64,000 nt of DNA from Qipengyuania vulgaris (GTDB lineage Bacteria > Pseudomonadota > Alphaproteobacteria > Sphingomonadales > Sphingomonadaceae): assembly GCA_000756795.1 (NCBI GenBank), contig CCSI01000003.1, forward strand, positions 417,947-481,946, in the 5' to 3' direction. Each line of letters opens with the position of its first letter. The first letter of the stretch is position 1. Shown piece after piece: positions 45,285 to 55,319 of the stretch. The notes under the pieces are model-generated. The model was not told the origin of the DNA, ran no database searches, and saw only the letters and a list, made by a program, of their open reading frames with translations. The position numbers and the translations under genes were made by a program.

Positions 45285-45953
45285 CTAGCCCATCGGCTGG
45301 GGCGTCACGAAGGGCACGCCTTCGAGCGAGCCTTCGGCTTCGTCTCCGCTATAGGTCATCGCGAGATAGCCAGCCCCTGCCACTGCGGCAAAGGCGAGCA
45401 GGAGGGCGATCAGCATCATCACTCCGTCGCGCACGATCAGCGCGAGACCGATGGCGGCGATGGCGAGCATGGGCGCGCTGCTGGCGAAGGGGAGGAATTC
45501 GAGCGGCGGGACCATGCAGCACAGCAGGATGACGACGAGGGCGGCGATCTTCGTCCACACGCCTTCGGTCAGGCTTTCGAGCCTTCCGTGGCTATGCTCG
45601 TCGAGCCAGTTGGCGATGCCGCGCAGCTTCTTCACGCCCTTGTGCAGCTTCTTCGAGCCGACGGCGCGGTTCTGGATGAAGTCGGGCATCCAGATGTGTT
45701 CCTTGCCGAGCAGTAATTGTACCGCGACGATGGCTATGATGAGAGCTAGGAAGGTGGGAACGCCCGGGATACCACCGACCGGAGTAATCTCCAGCAGCGC
45801 AGGCAGCATGATGAAGGGACCGAAGCTGCGCCCGCCGAAATCGTCGAGCGCATCTCCGATACGGACCTCGTCCTGATGGGCAGCAAGCTCGTCCAGATCG
45901 CCGAGGACTTCCCCGACGCTTTCCGGCTCGTGCCCTTCGCTTGGCCTATTCAA
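45285..45953 (-). CDS. ExoD family membrane protein
   Basis: A 222-residue protein with a cytoplasmic ~30-residue N terminus and about four hydrophobic helices (FGPFIMLPALLEITPVGGIPGVPTFLALIIAIVAVQLLLG is the first pair, given in parts elsewhere). The pattern with KLRGIANWLDEH and VILLCCMVPPLEFLPFASSAP matches ExoD, linked to exopolysaccharide synthesis and alkali tolerance in rhizobia. Confidence 0.85.
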   Translation of the reverse strand: MNRPSEGHEPESVGEVLGDLDELAAHQDEVRIGDALDDFGGRSFGPFIMLPALLEITPVGGIPGVPTFLALIIAIVAVQLLLGKEHIWMPDFIQNRAVGSKKLHKGVKKLRGIANWLDEHSHGRLESLTEGVWTKIAALVVILLCCMVPPLEFLPFASSAPMLAIAAIGLALIVRDGVMMLIALLLAFAAVAGAGYLAMTYSGDEAEGSLEGVPFVTPQPMG

Positions 45954-46014
45954 TCCGCTTCCCCTTTCGCCCCGTAACGCATGAACGGGGCAAAGGGGTG
46001 CAAGCAGCGGAAAA

Positions 46015-46464
46015 TCAGCCGCTTTTCTTCAGCAGCGCCGAGCGTTCGCAGCGGCACACGACCTCGCCGCGCTGGTTCACTGCCTCGTGCAGGAAGGTGA
46101 CGATGCCGGTGTCCGGGCGCGACTTGCTTTCACGAAGGGCGATGACTTCGCTCGTCGCATGCAGCGTGTCGCCGATGAAAACGGGCTTTGGCATGACCAG
46201 CTTGTCATAACCGAGGTTCGCCACCAGCGTGCCGAGCGTCGTGTCGCCTACGCTCAACCCCACCATCAGCGAAAAGGTATAGGTCCCGTTGACGAGGATT
46301 TGCCCGAACTCGCTTTCCTTCGCCGCTTCCACATCGAGGTGGAGCGGCTGCGGATTGTGGGTCATCACGGTGAAAAAGAGATTGTCCGCCTCGGTCACCG
46401 TGCGCCGGATTTCGTGGGTCAGCTTATCGCCGACCTCCCATTCGTCGAAGTGCCGGCCCGCCAT
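46015..46464 (-). CDS. MaoC-family hot-dog dehydratase
   Basis: A 149-residue hot-dog protein with the hydratase-2 motif [22 protein letters not shown] and [15 protein letters not shown]. It probably hydrates an enoyl-CoA. The start ATG at 46464 shares one base with the stop of the aldehyde dehydrogenase (TAATG), so the two are coupled. Confidence 0.87.
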   Translation of the reverse strand: MAGRHFDEWEVGDKLTHEIRRTVTEADNLFFTVMTHNPQPLHLDVEAAKESEFGQILVNGTYTFSLMVGLSVGDTTLGTLVANLGYDKLVMPKPVFIGDTLHATSEVIALRESKSRPDTGIVTFLHEAVNQRGEVVCRCERSALLKKSG

Positions 46465-47885
46465 TACGCGTCGTATCCCATGACAGCCTTGACCTCGAGG
46501 AAGTCGTGGAAGCCCCACTCGCCCCATTCGCGGCCGTTGCCCGATTTCTTGTAGCCGCCGAAAGCCGCATTCATGTCGTAGCCGCCGTTGATGGCGACAC
46601 GCCCTGCACGGATGCGCTTGGCAAGGCATTTCGCGGTTTCGATATCCTCGCCCATGATGTGGCTGGCGAGGCCGTATTCGGTGTCGTTCGAAATGCGGAT
46701 GGCGTCTTCGTAATCGTCATAGCCGATCATCGCGAGGACGGGCCCGAAGATTTCCTCGCGCGCAATGGTCATGTCGTTGGTGACATCGGCGAAGACGGTC
46801 GGCTTGACGTAGTGGCCCGTTTCCAGCCCCTCGGGCTTGCCGGGGCCGCCTGCGACCAGCGTCGCGCCTTCGTCGATGCCCTTCTGGATGAGGCCCTGGA
46901 TCTTGTCCCACTGAGCCTTCGAAACGACCGGACCGATGGTGGCATTGCCCTTCGGGTCGCCGGGGATGACGCCCTCGGCAGCTTCCTTGGCTGCGGCCTT
47001 GGCCTCTTCCATGCGCTTGTGCGGCACAAGCATGCGGCTGGGCGCGGTGCAGGTCTGACCCGAATTGCCCATCATGGCGGTGGTGCCGCGCATGACCGAC
47101 TTCGTAAAGGCGCTGTCGTCGAGGATGATGTTGGGGCTCTTGCCGCCCAGTTCCTGCGCCACGCGTTTGACCGTGTCGGCGGCGTTCTTGGCGATAAGTA
47201 CGCCCGCGCGGGTCGAGCCGGTGAAGCTTATCATGTCGATGTCGGGGTGGCCGCTCATCGCTTCGCCCACGCCCGGCCCGTCGCCGTTGACGAGGTTGAA
47301 CACGCCCGCCGGAACGCCCGCCGCATCCATGATCTCGGCGAAGATATAGGCGTCGAAGGGCGCGATTTCGGACGGCTTCAAAATCATCGTATTGCCGGTC
47401 GCTAGCGCGGGGAAGACCTTGCAGGCAATCTGGTTGAGCGGCCAGTTCCAGGGCGTTATCATGCCGACCACGCCGATCGGCTCCCACACATGCAGCGTCG
47501 GGCCGTCCTGGCGTTCGAACTCGAACTTCTCGAGCACTTCGATCGCGGTCTGGCAGTGCCCGGCAAGAAGGCCCGTGTGCGGGCCATTGGCGAGGCTCAT
47601 CGGCGCGCCCATTTCTTCCGAAACGGCGAGCGCGAGGTCGTCCTTGCGACTTGCGATCTCGGCCTGGATGGCGCGCAGCAGGGTGAGGCGCTCATCCTTC
47701 GAGGTCTGGCTGAAGCTCTCGAAGGCGCGGCGCGCAGCCGCCACCGCCTTGTCGACATCGGCCTTGGTGCCGAAACTGATGTGGCCGATGGTCTCTTCGG
47801 TGGCAGGATTCTCGACCGGCTGGGTATTCTCGGTGACCGGGTCGACCCACTGGCCGTCGATGTAGAACTTGGTGCAATCGCGCAT
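46464..47885 (-). CDS. Aldehyde dehydrogenase family protein
   Basis: A 473-residue NAD(P)-dependent aldehyde dehydrogenase. The Rossmann-binding FTGSTRAG, catalytic glutamate region ELGGKSPN and catalytic cysteine GQTCTAPSR are present. A good Shine-Dalgarno (AAGGAGAG) precedes ATG 47885. Substrate unknown. It lies between a CoA-transferase-family gene and a MaoC gene on one strand. Confidence 0.93.
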   Translation of the reverse strand: MRDCTKFYIDGQWVDPVTENTQPVENPATEETIGHISFGTKADVDKAVAAARRAFESFSQTSKDERLTLLRAIQAEIASRKDDLALAVSEEMGAPMSLANGPHTGLLAGHCQTAIEVLEKFEFERQDGPTLHVWEPIGVVGMITPWNWPLNQIACKVFPALATGNTMILKPSEIAPFDAYIFAEIMDAAGVPAGVFNLVNGDGPGVGEAMSGHPDIDMISFTGSTRAGVLIAKNAADTVKRVAQELGGKSPNIILDDSAFTKSVMRGTTAMMGNSGQTCTAPSRMLVPHKRMEEAKAAAKEAAEGVIPGDPKGNATIGPVVSKAQWDKIQGLIQKGIDEGATLVAGGPGKPEGLETGHYVKPTVFADVTNDMTIAREEIFGPVLAMIGYDDYEDAIRISNDTEYGLASHIMGEDIETAKCLAKRIRAGRVAINGGYDMNAAFGGYKKSGNGREWGEWGFHDFLEVKAVMGYDA

Positions 47886-47913
47886 GGGAATTTCTCTCCT
47901 TATGCGCGGCTCT

Positions 47914-48990
47914 CTAGCCCCCTTGCGCCCAGCGCGCCACCACCTCTTCGCCGTCCTGTGCAGAGTCGCGGATGACGCCCGGAGTGCGGTCGAAACGCGG
48001 TGCTGGCGCAGTATGTGATCGGCCGTCACGCTCGACGAAAAGCCCACGGGCCTTCATATGCGGATGGTCCTTCGCCTCGTCGAGCGGCACCACCGGCGCG
48101 AAGCAGGCATCGGTGCCTTCGAGCAGAGCGGTCCATTCGGCCTGCGTTTTAGTCTTGAACAGCGCGGCGAGCTTTTCGGTGTAGTCCTCCCAATTGGCGG
48201 GGTTCATCTGCCCCTCGGCCAATTCCTTCGGCGCATCGGCGCGGGCGAGCAGCTCGGCATAGAATTGCGGCTCGATGGCCCCGACGGTGATTTCCTTGCC
48301 GTCTGCGCATTCATAACAGCGGTAGAAATGCGCTGCGCCTCCAAGAAGGCCAGCGCCCCGCTGCGTCGTTCGCAATGCGCTGTGAGGCTGGCCGTAGAAG
48401 AAGCTCATCAGGCTGGTGACGCCATCGACAATCGCCGCATCGACCACCTGCCCCTTGCCGCTCGCCTGCCGCTCGTAAAGCGCGGCGAGGATACCGAAAG
48501 CGCAATACATCGACCCACCGCCGAAATCGCCGACTAGGTTCTGCGGCGGGATGGGCAATTCGCCCTTCGTCCCGATGCTGTCGAGCGCGCCGGTAATGGC
48601 GATATAGTTGAGGTCATGCCCCGCCGCCTGCGCCAGCGGTCCGTCCTGCCCCCAACCGGTCATGCGCGCATAAACGAGGCGCGGATTGAGGCCGAGCATT
48701 TCGTCCGGCCCCAGCCCAAGGCGCTCCATCACGCCGGGGCGGAAGCCCTCGATAAGAACGTCGGCATTGGCGAGCGCTTTCTTGACGAAGGCCTGCCCGT
48801 CCTCGCTCTTGAGGTCGACCGCCGCCCGGTTGCGTGCCCGCTCGACCACCGCGTTCATCGGCTGGTGGCCGGGCCGCTCGATGCGCACCACCTCGGCGCC
48901 CAAATCGGCGAGCAGCATGGCGACATGCGGCCCCGGTCCGATGCCCTGGAATTCGACGACACGAAGGCCGGTCAGCGGTCCGTTGCTCAT
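47914..48990 (-). CDS. CaiB/BaiF CoA-transferase family protein (AMACR-like)
   Basis: A 358-residue class III protein most like alpha-methylacyl-CoA racemase: GLRVVEFQGIGPGPHVAMLLADLGAEV, the AVDLKSEDG catalytic region and RMTGWGQDGPLA. AMACR acts on branched-chain acyl-CoAs. The ATG at 48990 is preceded by GGGAGAGAGCA. It heads the CaiB-ALDH-MaoC set. Confidence 0.88.
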   Translation of the reverse strand: MSNGPLTGLRVVEFQGIGPGPHVAMLLADLGAEVVRIERPGHQPMNAVVERARNRAAVDLKSEDGQAFVKKALANADVLIEGFRPGVMERLGLGPDEMLGLNPRLVYARMTGWGQDGPLAQAAGHDLNYIAITGALDSIGTKGELPIPPQNLVGDFGGGSMYCAFGILAALYERQASGKGQVVDAAIVDGVTSLMSFFYGQPHSALRTTQRGAGLLGGAAHFYRCYECADGKEITVGAIEPQFYAELLARADAPKELAEGQMNPANWEDYTEKLAALFKTKTQAEWTALLEGTDACFAPVVPLDEAKDHPHMKARGLFVERDGRSHTAPAPRFDRTPGVIRDSAQDGEEVVARWAQGG

Positions 48991-49200
48991 TGCTCTCTCC
49001 CGAATGGCGTTTGGACAACCAAAGCGAAACGGTCCGCAATTGCAACCGGTTTCGAGGCCATGGAGAGCGCCGCTGAGGCCTCTGCTAAGGGCCAGTCCTC
49101 CTGCCAACCAGCCTCGTGTTTGTTGCGCTGCGCCATACACGAAACTATAGGGCAGCTAATCCGAGAGGCGACAAATCGCCGACAACAGGGGTTGCGTTCC

Positions 49201-49533
49201 GTGGAAATGGACATTGGAGATATGCAGGAGAACGCCAAGCGCGCGACTGCCCTGCTCAAATCCATGGCCAATCAATCGCGGCTGCTCATCCTGTGCCAAT
49301 TGTCGCAGCAAGAGATGTCGGTCGGCGAGATGGCGGAGCATATTCCGCTGTCGCAGTCGGCCTTGTCTCAGCACCTGTCTATTTTGCGCCGTGAAGGGCT
49401 GGTGAAGACCCGGCGCAGCTCACAATATGTGCACTATTCGCTCGACAGCGAAGAAGTGAAGGCCGTCATCGGCGTGCTCTATGAACAATTCTGCGCAACG
49501 AGCGAGAGCGAGGCGGTCGAACCTGCAAAGTGA
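49201..49533 (+). CDS. ArsR-family regulator, SqrR/BigR-like persulfide sensor
   Basis: A 110-residue winged-helix repressor: KATALLKSMANQSRLLILCQLSQ, PLSQSALSQHLSILR and the wing RRSSQYVHYSLD. Two cysteines at residues 32 and 98 are separated by 66 positions, the spacing known for the redox pair of SqrR and BigR. GTG 49201 is supported by AGGGG upstream; ATGs at 49207 and 49222 are alternatives. It is convergent with the sulfur genes it probably controls. Confidence 0.85.
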   Translation: MEMDIGDMQENAKRATALLKSMANQSRLLILCQLSQQEMSVGEMAEHIPLSQSALSQHLSILRREGLVKTRRSSQYVHYSLDSEEVKAVIGVLYEQFCATSESEAVEPAK

Positions 49534-49544
49534 TCGATGACGGG

Positions 49545-49961
49545 CTACCTGTCGAACGCCACGCGATGTAGCACCATTCCTGAAAGCAGCGCGGCGACAA
49601 AGACCAGCGCTTCTGCCGGCGCTACCAGGAGGATGGCGAAGCCAGGTCCCGGGCACAGGCCCGCAAGTCCCCAGCCAATCCCGAAAAGGCCAGCACCGAT
49701 CAGCAAGTGCGGCGTGAGGTCGCTGCGCTCGGGAAGCGAGAAACCACTGGCGAACAAGGGATGCGCCATCTTCGGGATGAACCGCCAGGCTATAGCCATC
49801 ACCAGCACCGCGCCGCCCATCACGAAAGCCAGTGTCGGATCCCAGTCACCGAACACATCGAGAAAGCCCCGCACGCGGGCTGGATTGGTCATACCGCCCA
49901 GCGCGAGGCCCGCACCGAACAAGATGCCCGAGGCGGCGGGGACAAGGATACGCGCGCTCAT
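49545..49961 (-). CDS. YeeE/YedE-like sulfur transporter subunit (DUF6691)
   Basis: A 138-residue membrane protein with about four helices. GGMTNPARVRGFLDVFGDWDP and GLAGLCPGPG are the DUF6691/YedE signatures, with a conserved cysteine in a helix for persulfide/thiosulfate passage. It partners the next gene; their ends overlap (ATG 49961 and the neighbouring stop). Confidence 0.83.
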   Translation of the reverse strand: MSARILVPAASGILFGAGLALGGMTNPARVRGFLDVFGDWDPTLAFVMGGAVLVMAIAWRFIPKMAHPLFASGFSLPERSDLTPHLLIGAGLFGIGWGLAGLCPGPGFAILLVAPAEALVFVAALLSGMVLHRVAFDR

Positions 49962-50392
49962 GCCAGTGCTCCCATCACGAAGACAGTCGCCACTCCGGTT
50001 GCGATAAAGGTCAGCGTCGCGACGATCGAACGCTGGGAAAGGCGGCTGAGGCCGCAAACGCCGTGCCCGCTTGTGCAGCCGCTGCCCATCCGCGTACCGA
50101 AGCCGACGATTATTCCGGCCGCGAGGATGACGGGCCAGCTGGCAAATTCAGGTCGCTCGATACCCGCCGAAAAGCCAATAAGAAGGGCTCCAACAGGCAG
50201 CCCGACGAGAAATGCCCAAGCACTCGATTTGGGCAGGCTGGAGGAGTTGATCGCGAAGGCGCGCCCGGCAATGCCGGAAACCCCTGCGATACGTCCGAGA
50301 CCGAGCAGCATGAGGGCCGCAGCAAGACCGATAAGGACACCGCCAGCAAATCCCTCGAGAGGAGCGGCGTCTGGAAATCCCGGCAGCATCAT
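49958..50392 (-). CDS. YeeE/YedE family sulfur transporter
   Basis: A 144-residue membrane protein of the YeeE/YedE family with FAGGVLIGLAAALMLLG and the signature GSGCTSGHGVCGLSRLS, whose cysteines are thought to bind sulfane sulfur. ATG 50392 overlaps the stop of the metallo-beta-lactamase gene (ATGA). With the DUF6691 protein it forms a PmpA/PmpB-like pair. Confidence 0.87.
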   Translation of the reverse strand: MMLPGFPDAAPLEGFAGGVLIGLAAALMLLGLGRIAGVSGIAGRAFAINSSSLPKSSAWAFLVGLPVGALLIGFSAGIERPEFASWPVILAAGIIVGFGTRMGSGCTSGHGVCGLSRLSQRSIVATLTFIATGVATVFVMGALA

Positions 50393-51321
50393 ACCGCATT
50401 CACCGGGATCTTGATGTAGCTCACGCCATTATCCTCCGGCTCGGGCAAGTGTCCTCCGCGAATGTTGATCTGCACGCTGGGCATGATGAGTTCGGGCATG
50501 GCGAGGGTCTCGTCGCGCGCGGTACGCATGGCGACGAACTCGTCCTCGGTAGTGCCCTCTTTCACATGTACGTTCTCGCGGCGCTGCTGGCCGACCGTCG
50601 TCTCCCAGGCATATTCGCTGCGTCCCGGTGCCTTGTAGTCATGGCAAAGGAACAGCCGCGTATCCTCAGGCAGCGAAAGCAGGCGCTGGATCGACTTGTA
50701 GAGCTGGCGCGCATCGCCGCCCGGGAAATCGGCCCGCGCGGTGCCGAAATCGGGCATGAATATCGTGTCCCCGACGAAGGCCGCGTCACCGAAAATGAAG
50801 GCATAGTCGGCGGGCGTGTGTCCGGGCACGTGCACGGCTATTGCCTCGATAGCGCCCAGAGCGAATGTCTCGCCATCCTTGAACAGGTGGTCGAACTGCG
50901 AGCCATCGCGTTCGAAGTCACTGCCGGCGTTGAACAGCTTGCCGAAAACTTCCTGCACGCGGATGATCTCGCGCCCGATTGCGAGTTTGCCGCCGAGCTT
51001 TTCCTGCAGGTAAGGCGCTGCCGAGATGTGGTCGGCATGGGCGTGGGTCTCGATAAGCCAGCGGACATCGAGATCGTTGGCTTTCACATATTCGACAATC
51101 AGATCGGCCGATCCGTTCGATGTACGTCCTGCTGCTGCATCGTAATCCAGCACCGAATCGATGATTGCCGCCTCTTTCGAGGCCGGGTCGTGGATGACGT
51201 AGCTTACCGTGTTCGTCGCTTCGTCGAAGAAGCCGGCAATCGAAGGGCGCTTTGCCTTCGCTTCCCGCGCACGCGCCACCTGCGCGCTGGCAGTCTCGAG
51301 AACAAGATCGGGGGTGGTCAT
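50389..51321 (-). CDS. MBL-fold persulfide dioxygenase (ETHE1/Blh-like)
   Basis: A 310-residue metallo-beta-lactamase-fold protein. The metal site is THAHADHISA, with HVPGHTPADYAF, FVGDTIF and LCHDYKAPG, matching the mononuclear-iron sulfur dioxygenases that oxidise glutathione persulfide. The C-terminal part (MPSVQINIRGG) is typical of the Blh group. ATG 51321 has AGGTGAG upstream. It heads the sulfur operon. Confidence 0.88.
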   Translation of the reverse strand: MTTPDLVLETASAQVARAREAKAKRPSIAGFFDEATNTVSYVIHDPASKEAAIIDSVLDYDAAAGRTSNGSADLIVEYVKANDLDVRWLIETHAHADHISAAPYLQEKLGGKLAIGREIIRVQEVFGKLFNAGSDFERDGSQFDHLFKDGETFALGAIEAIAVHVPGHTPADYAFIFGDAAFVGDTIFMPDFGTARADFPGGDARQLYKSIQRLLSLPEDTRLFLCHDYKAPGRSEYAWETTVGQQRRENVHVKEGTTEDEFVAMRTARDETLAMPELIMPSVQINIRGGHLPEPEDNGVSYIKIPVNAV

Positions 51322-51337
51322 GGAGGGCTCACCTTTC

Positions 51338-51357
51338 ATATCAGTATTATCTAATAT
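51338..51357 (-). promoter_or_regulatory. AT-rich inverted repeat upstream of the persulfide dioxygenase operon
   Basis: ATATCAG at 51338-51344 and CTAATAT at 51351-51357 form a 7-bp inverted repeat (one mismatch) with a 6-bp spacer, just upstream of the dioxygenase start. Short AT-rich repeats of this kind are operators of BigR/SqrR-type ArsR repressors. Confidence 0.6.
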
Positions 51358-51436
51358 ACCGCGCAGCCGTGTCAATCTCCTGAATGTTCGCCGTGCAGGT
51401 GGCAATGCATGAGCGAAATGTTTACGACCGGTGCCA

Positions 51437-52453
51437 ATGGCCTTGTTCGATCCTCCCCCGTCCCCTCAAACGGAGCAGCTGCAGGACGGGTTCGGACGCC
51501 GGTTCTCATATTTGCGCCTGTCGCTGACCGAGCGGTGCAATTTTCGCTGCACCTATTGCTTGCCGAACGGATTTCAGAAGAAGGCTGGCCTGCCGGACGA
51601 GCTTTCGCGCGACGAAATCCGCCGCGCAGTGCAAGGTTTCGCGCAGCTCGGCCTGTGGAAGCTACGCCTGACCGGAGGCGAGCCCACGGTGCGGACCGAC
51701 TTCAGCGAAATCGCAAGCGAGCTGGCCGGCATCGAGGGCATCCGGCGCGTGGCCATGACCACCAATGGATACCGTCTCGCCCGCAGTGCTGCCGAGTGGC
51801 GGGCGGCGGGTATCGATGCGGTCAATGTCAGTATCGACACGCTCGACAAGGCGCGCTTCGCCGAAGTGACGGGCAAGGACCTGCTGGGCGAGGTCGTCGC
51901 GGGGGTCGATGCTGCGATTTCAGCCGGTTTCGATGCGGTGAAAGTCAACAGCGTGCTCATGCGCGACCTCGAGGGTTCGGGCTGGCACGACGTGCTCGAT
52001 TTCGTGCGTCACCGCGATGTCGCATGGCGTTTCATCGAATTGATGCGCACGACCGGCAATGTGCAATTGCATGAACGGCAGGCGACGCCCGGCGCCAAGG
52101 TGCGTGAGCGGCTGCTGGACGCGGGCTGGTACGCCCTTGCCCGCCGCGACGGTGCGGGTCCCGCGGTCGAATATGCCCACCCCGACTATCGCGGGCGCAT
52201 CGGCCTCATCGCCCCGTACGAGCACGGCTTTTGCGACAGCTGCAACCGCCTGCGCTTGTCGAGCCGCGGGCGGCTACATCTTTGCCTGTTCGGCAAGGAC
52301 GGCCTCGATTTGCGCGACCTCTTGCAGAGCGATGACCAGCAGGAGGAGCTTGTGGCGCGCATCGTCGCGGCCATGCCCGGCAAAGCGCGAGGTCACCGCC
52401 TCAAGGAAGGCGACAGCGGCGCCACCCCGCACCTCGCCTCGATTGGTGGGTAA
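51437..52453 (+). CDS. moaA: GTP 3',8-cyclase MoaA
   Basis: MoaA is the radical-SAM enzyme of the first molybdenum-cofactor step. The 338-residue product has the N-terminal cluster motif CNFRCTYC (Cx3Cx2C), a second C-terminal cluster (CDSC with a third cysteine 13 residues on), and the C-terminal double glycine SIGG needed for activity. The ATG at 51437 is favoured over a GTG at 51431. moeA follows by 9 bp. Confidence 0.93.
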   Translation: MALFDPPPSPQTEQLQDGFGRRFSYLRLSLTERCNFRCTYCLPNGFQKKAGLPDELSRDEIRRAVQGFAQLGLWKLRLTGGEPTVRTDFSEIASELAGIEGIRRVAMTTNGYRLARSAAEWRAAGIDAVNVSIDTLDKARFAEVTGKDLLGEVVAGVDAAISAGFDAVKVNSVLMRDLEGSGWHDVLDFVRHRDVAWRFIELMRTTGNVQLHERQATPGAKVRERLLDAGWYALARRDGAGPAVEYAHPDYRGRIGLIAPYEHGFCDSCNRLRLSSRGRLHLCLFGKDGLDLRDLLQSDDQQEELVARIVAAMPGKARGHRLKEGDSGATPHLASIGG

Positions 52454-52462
52454 GGCGAAAGC

Positions 52463-53647
52463 ATGATTGGATTCGAAGAGTCCAGCCGCCTTTTGCGCGA
52501 GAACGTTGTTGCGTTACCGGCAGAAACCGTGCCGCTTGAGGAAGCGGCGGGTCGTTTTCTCGCCGAGGACCTCGCCGCAAGGTTCGATACTCCGCGCAGC
52601 GATGTCTCGGCGATGGACGGATATGCGGTCCGCGCAGGCACACTGGAGAACGGTGTCTCTCTGAAGGTAATCGGTAAAGCGCGCCCGGGAACACCCTTCG
52701 ACGGAGCCATCGGCGCCCGCGAGGCGGTACGCATTTTCACCGGAGCCGCTGTCCCCGATGGCGCGGATTGCGTCGTGATGCAGGAATATGCGCGTGCCGA
52801 GGGCGACGCTGTCATCTTATTGGAAGGCCACGGCCCCGAATGTCACATTCGCAAGGCGGGGAGCGATTTTTGCGAGGGCGACGTGCTTCTCCTCCGAGGC
52901 ACCCGCCTGACGCCGCGCACCATGGTCGCCGCCGCTGCCGCTGACCGCGCGTCAGTCGAGGTCAGCAGGCAACCGCGCGTCGCCATCATCGCAACCGGTG
53001 ACGAACTGGTTTCGCCCGGCGAAGCGCACGCCACCGCCAACGCCATTCCCGAAAGCGCGAGCCACGGCGTGGCGGCATTGTGCGAAGCGATCGGCGGAAC
53101 AGTGGTCCTGCGCCTGCGGGGACGCGATGAACTTGGCCAATTGACCGACCTAGCGGGACAAGCCCTTGCAGCGGCCGACCTCGTCGTGGTGACCGGCGGC
53201 GCGTCGGTCGGCGACCACGATCTGGCCCGTCCCATGTTCGCGGCGCTCGGGCTCGAACTTGTTTTTGCCAGGGTCGCCATCAAGCCGGGCAAGCCTGTGT
53301 GGCTGGGCAAGGTCGGCGACAAGCCGGTTCTTGGCCTCCCCGGAAATCCCACCTCGGCGATGGTCACTGCGCGGCTGTTGCTCCAGCCGCTCCTGGCCGC
53401 GATGCAGGGAGGTGATGCCGCAGCTCACCTTGGTTTCCTGCCGATGCCGTGCGCCGCAGCACTTCCCGAGACCGGAGGCCGCGAGACCTTCGTTCGCGCC
53501 ACTGCCACGAGCGAAGGGCTGGTCCCGGCGAAGAACCAGCAGAGCGGCGCGCAGGCCCCACTGGCGCAGTCCGACTGGCTCATTCGCCGCCCGGCAGGCT
53601 CGCCTTCTACCGCGCCGGGCGAGATCGTCAGCGCGCTGGCGTTCTAG
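52463..53647 (+). CDS. moeA: Molybdopterin molybdotransferase MoeA
   Basis: MoeA inserts molybdate into adenylylated molybdopterin. The 394-residue protein begins with the ESSRLLRENV motif, has SDVSAMDGYAVRA, the ATGDEL motif, TGGASVGDHD and PGNPTSAMV, and a C-terminal domain IV. Other moa genes are not in the window. It is convergent with hutU (4-bp gap). Confidence 0.94.
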   Translation: MIGFEESSRLLRENVVALPAETVPLEEAAGRFLAEDLAARFDTPRSDVSAMDGYAVRAGTLENGVSLKVIGKARPGTPFDGAIGAREAVRIFTGAAVPDGADCVVMQEYARAEGDAVILLEGHGPECHIRKAGSDFCEGDVLLLRGTRLTPRTMVAAAAADRASVEVSRQPRVAIIATGDELVSPGEAHATANAIPESASHGVAALCEAIGGTVVLRLRGRDELGQLTDLAGQALAAADLVVVTGGASVGDHDLARPMFAALGLELVFARVAIKPGKPVWLGKVGDKPVLGLPGNPTSAMVTARLLLQPLLAAMQGGDAAAHLGFLPMPCAAALPETGGRETFVRATATSEGLVPAKNQQSGAQAPLAQSDWLIRRPAGSPSTAPGEIVSALAF

Positions 53648-53651
53648 CGGC

Positions 53652-55319
53652 TCAGAGGATTCCCGGCAGCACGAGCTTCTTCTCGCGCGCGCAGTCCTTC
53701 GCTTCCTCATAACCCGCATCGGCGTGGCGCATGACGCCGCTCGCCGGATCGTTCCACAGCACGCGCTCGAGACGCCTCGCCGCATCTTCGGTCCCGTCGG
53801 CGACGATGACCATGCCTGCATGCTGGCTAAACCCCATGCCGACCCCTCCGCCATGGTGCAGGCTTACCCATGTCGCGCCGCTGGCGGTGTTGAGCAGCGC
53901 GTTCAGCAGCGGCCAATCGCTCACCGCATCCGACCCGTCCTTCATCGCCTCGGTCTCACGGTTGGGGCTGGCGACCGAACCTGAATCGAGATGGTCACGG
54001 CCGATGACGACCGGTGCCTTCAACTCGCCATTCGCCACCATCTCGTTAAAGGCGAGGCCGAGCCGGTGCCGGTCGCCCAGACCAACCCAGCAGATGCGCG
54101 CGGGAAGGCCCTGGAAGGCAATCCGCTCGCGGGCCATGTCGAGCCAGTTGTGGAGGTGGTGGTTGTCGGGCAGCAACTCCTTCACCTTGGCATCGGTCTT
54201 GTAGATGTCTTCCGGGTCGCCCGAGAGCGCAGCCCAGCGGAACGGCCCGACGCCGCGACAAAAGAGCGGGCGGATATAGGCGGGCACGAAGCCGGGAAAG
54301 TCGAAGGCGTTTTCCAGCCCCTCTTCGAGCGCGACCTGCCGGATGTTGTTGCCATAATCGAGCGTCGGCACGCCGGCGTCCCAGAACGCCAGCATGGCTT
54401 CGACTTGGCGGCGCATCGAGGCACGTGCAGCCTTTTCGACCGCCTTGGGGTCGCTGTCGCGCTTCTCGCGCCATTCGCCCATGGTCCAGCCGAGAGGGAG
54501 GTATCCATTGACCGGGTCATGCGCGCTCGTCTGGTCGGTGACGATATCGGGCCGCACGCCGCGCTTCACCAGTTCGGGGAAGACTTCGGCGGCATTGCCG
54601 AGCAGGCCGACCGACTTCGCCTCGCCCGCCGCGGTCCAGCGCTCGATCATGGCGAGGGCCTCGTCCACGCTGTCGGTCTTCTCGTCGAGGTAGCGGGTGC
54701 GCAGGCGGAAATCGATGCTTTCGGGATTGCACTCTACCGCGAGGCAGCAGGCACCGGCCATCACGGCTGCGAGCGGCTGCGCGCCGCCCATGCCGCCCAG
54801 CCCGCCGGTGAGTATCCACTTGCCGGTCAGGTCGCCGCCATAATGCTTGCGCCCCGCCTCGACGAAGGTCTCGTAAGTCCCCTGCACGATGCCCTGCGTG
54901 CCGATGTAGATCCACGAGCCCGCGGTCATCTGGCCGTACATCATCAGGCCCTTCCTATCGAGCTCGCTGAAATGCTCCCAGTTCGCCCAGTGCGGCACGA
55001 TGTTGGAGTTGGCGATGAGCACGCGCGGCGCATCCTTGTGCGTGCGGAACACGCCGACGGGCTTGCCCGACTGGACCAGCAGCGTCTCCTCGTCCGACAG
55101 CGTCTTGAGGCTGTTGAGGATGCGGTCGAAATCGTCCCAGCTGCGCGCCGCGCGGCCGATGCCGCCATAGACGACCATTTCGTCCGGGTTCTCGGCCACT
55201 TCGCGGTCGAGATTGTTCTGGATCATCCGGAACGGTGCCTCGGTCTGCCAGCTGCCGCAAGTGAGGTCGGGGCCGGTGGGCGCTTTCACATCGCGGGCGT
55301 TGCGACGGTCGATAGTCAT
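53652..55319 (-). CDS. hutU: Urocanate hydratase
   Basis: HutU converts urocanate to imidazolone propionate using tightly bound NAD+. The 555-residue product has [13 protein letters not shown] for NAD+, and the catalytic cysteine in [10 protein letters not shown] near residue 410. The ATG at 55319 overlaps the hutG stop. It is the last gene of hutI-hutH-hutG-hutU. Confidence 0.96.
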   Translation of the reverse strand: MTIDRRNARDVKAPTGPDLTCGSWQTEAPFRMIQNNLDREVAENPDEMVVYGGIGRAARSWDDFDRILNSLKTLSDEETLLVQSGKPVGVFRTHKDAPRVLIANSNIVPHWANWEHFSELDRKGLMMYGQMTAGSWIYIGTQGIVQGTYETFVEAGRKHYGGDLTGKWILTGGLGGMGGAQPLAAVMAGACCLAVECNPESIDFRLRTRYLDEKTDSVDEALAMIERWTAAGEAKSVGLLGNAAEVFPELVKRGVRPDIVTDQTSAHDPVNGYLPLGWTMGEWREKRDSDPKAVEKAARASMRRQVEAMLAFWDAGVPTLDYGNNIRQVALEEGLENAFDFPGFVPAYIRPLFCRGVGPFRWAALSGDPEDIYKTDAKVKELLPDNHHLHNWLDMARERIAFQGLPARICWVGLGDRHRLGLAFNEMVANGELKAPVVIGRDHLDSGSVASPNRETEAMKDGSDAVSDWPLLNALLNTASGATWVSLHHGGGVGMGFSQHAGMVIVADGTEDAARRLERVLWNDPASGVMRHADAGYEEAKDCAREKKLVLPGIL

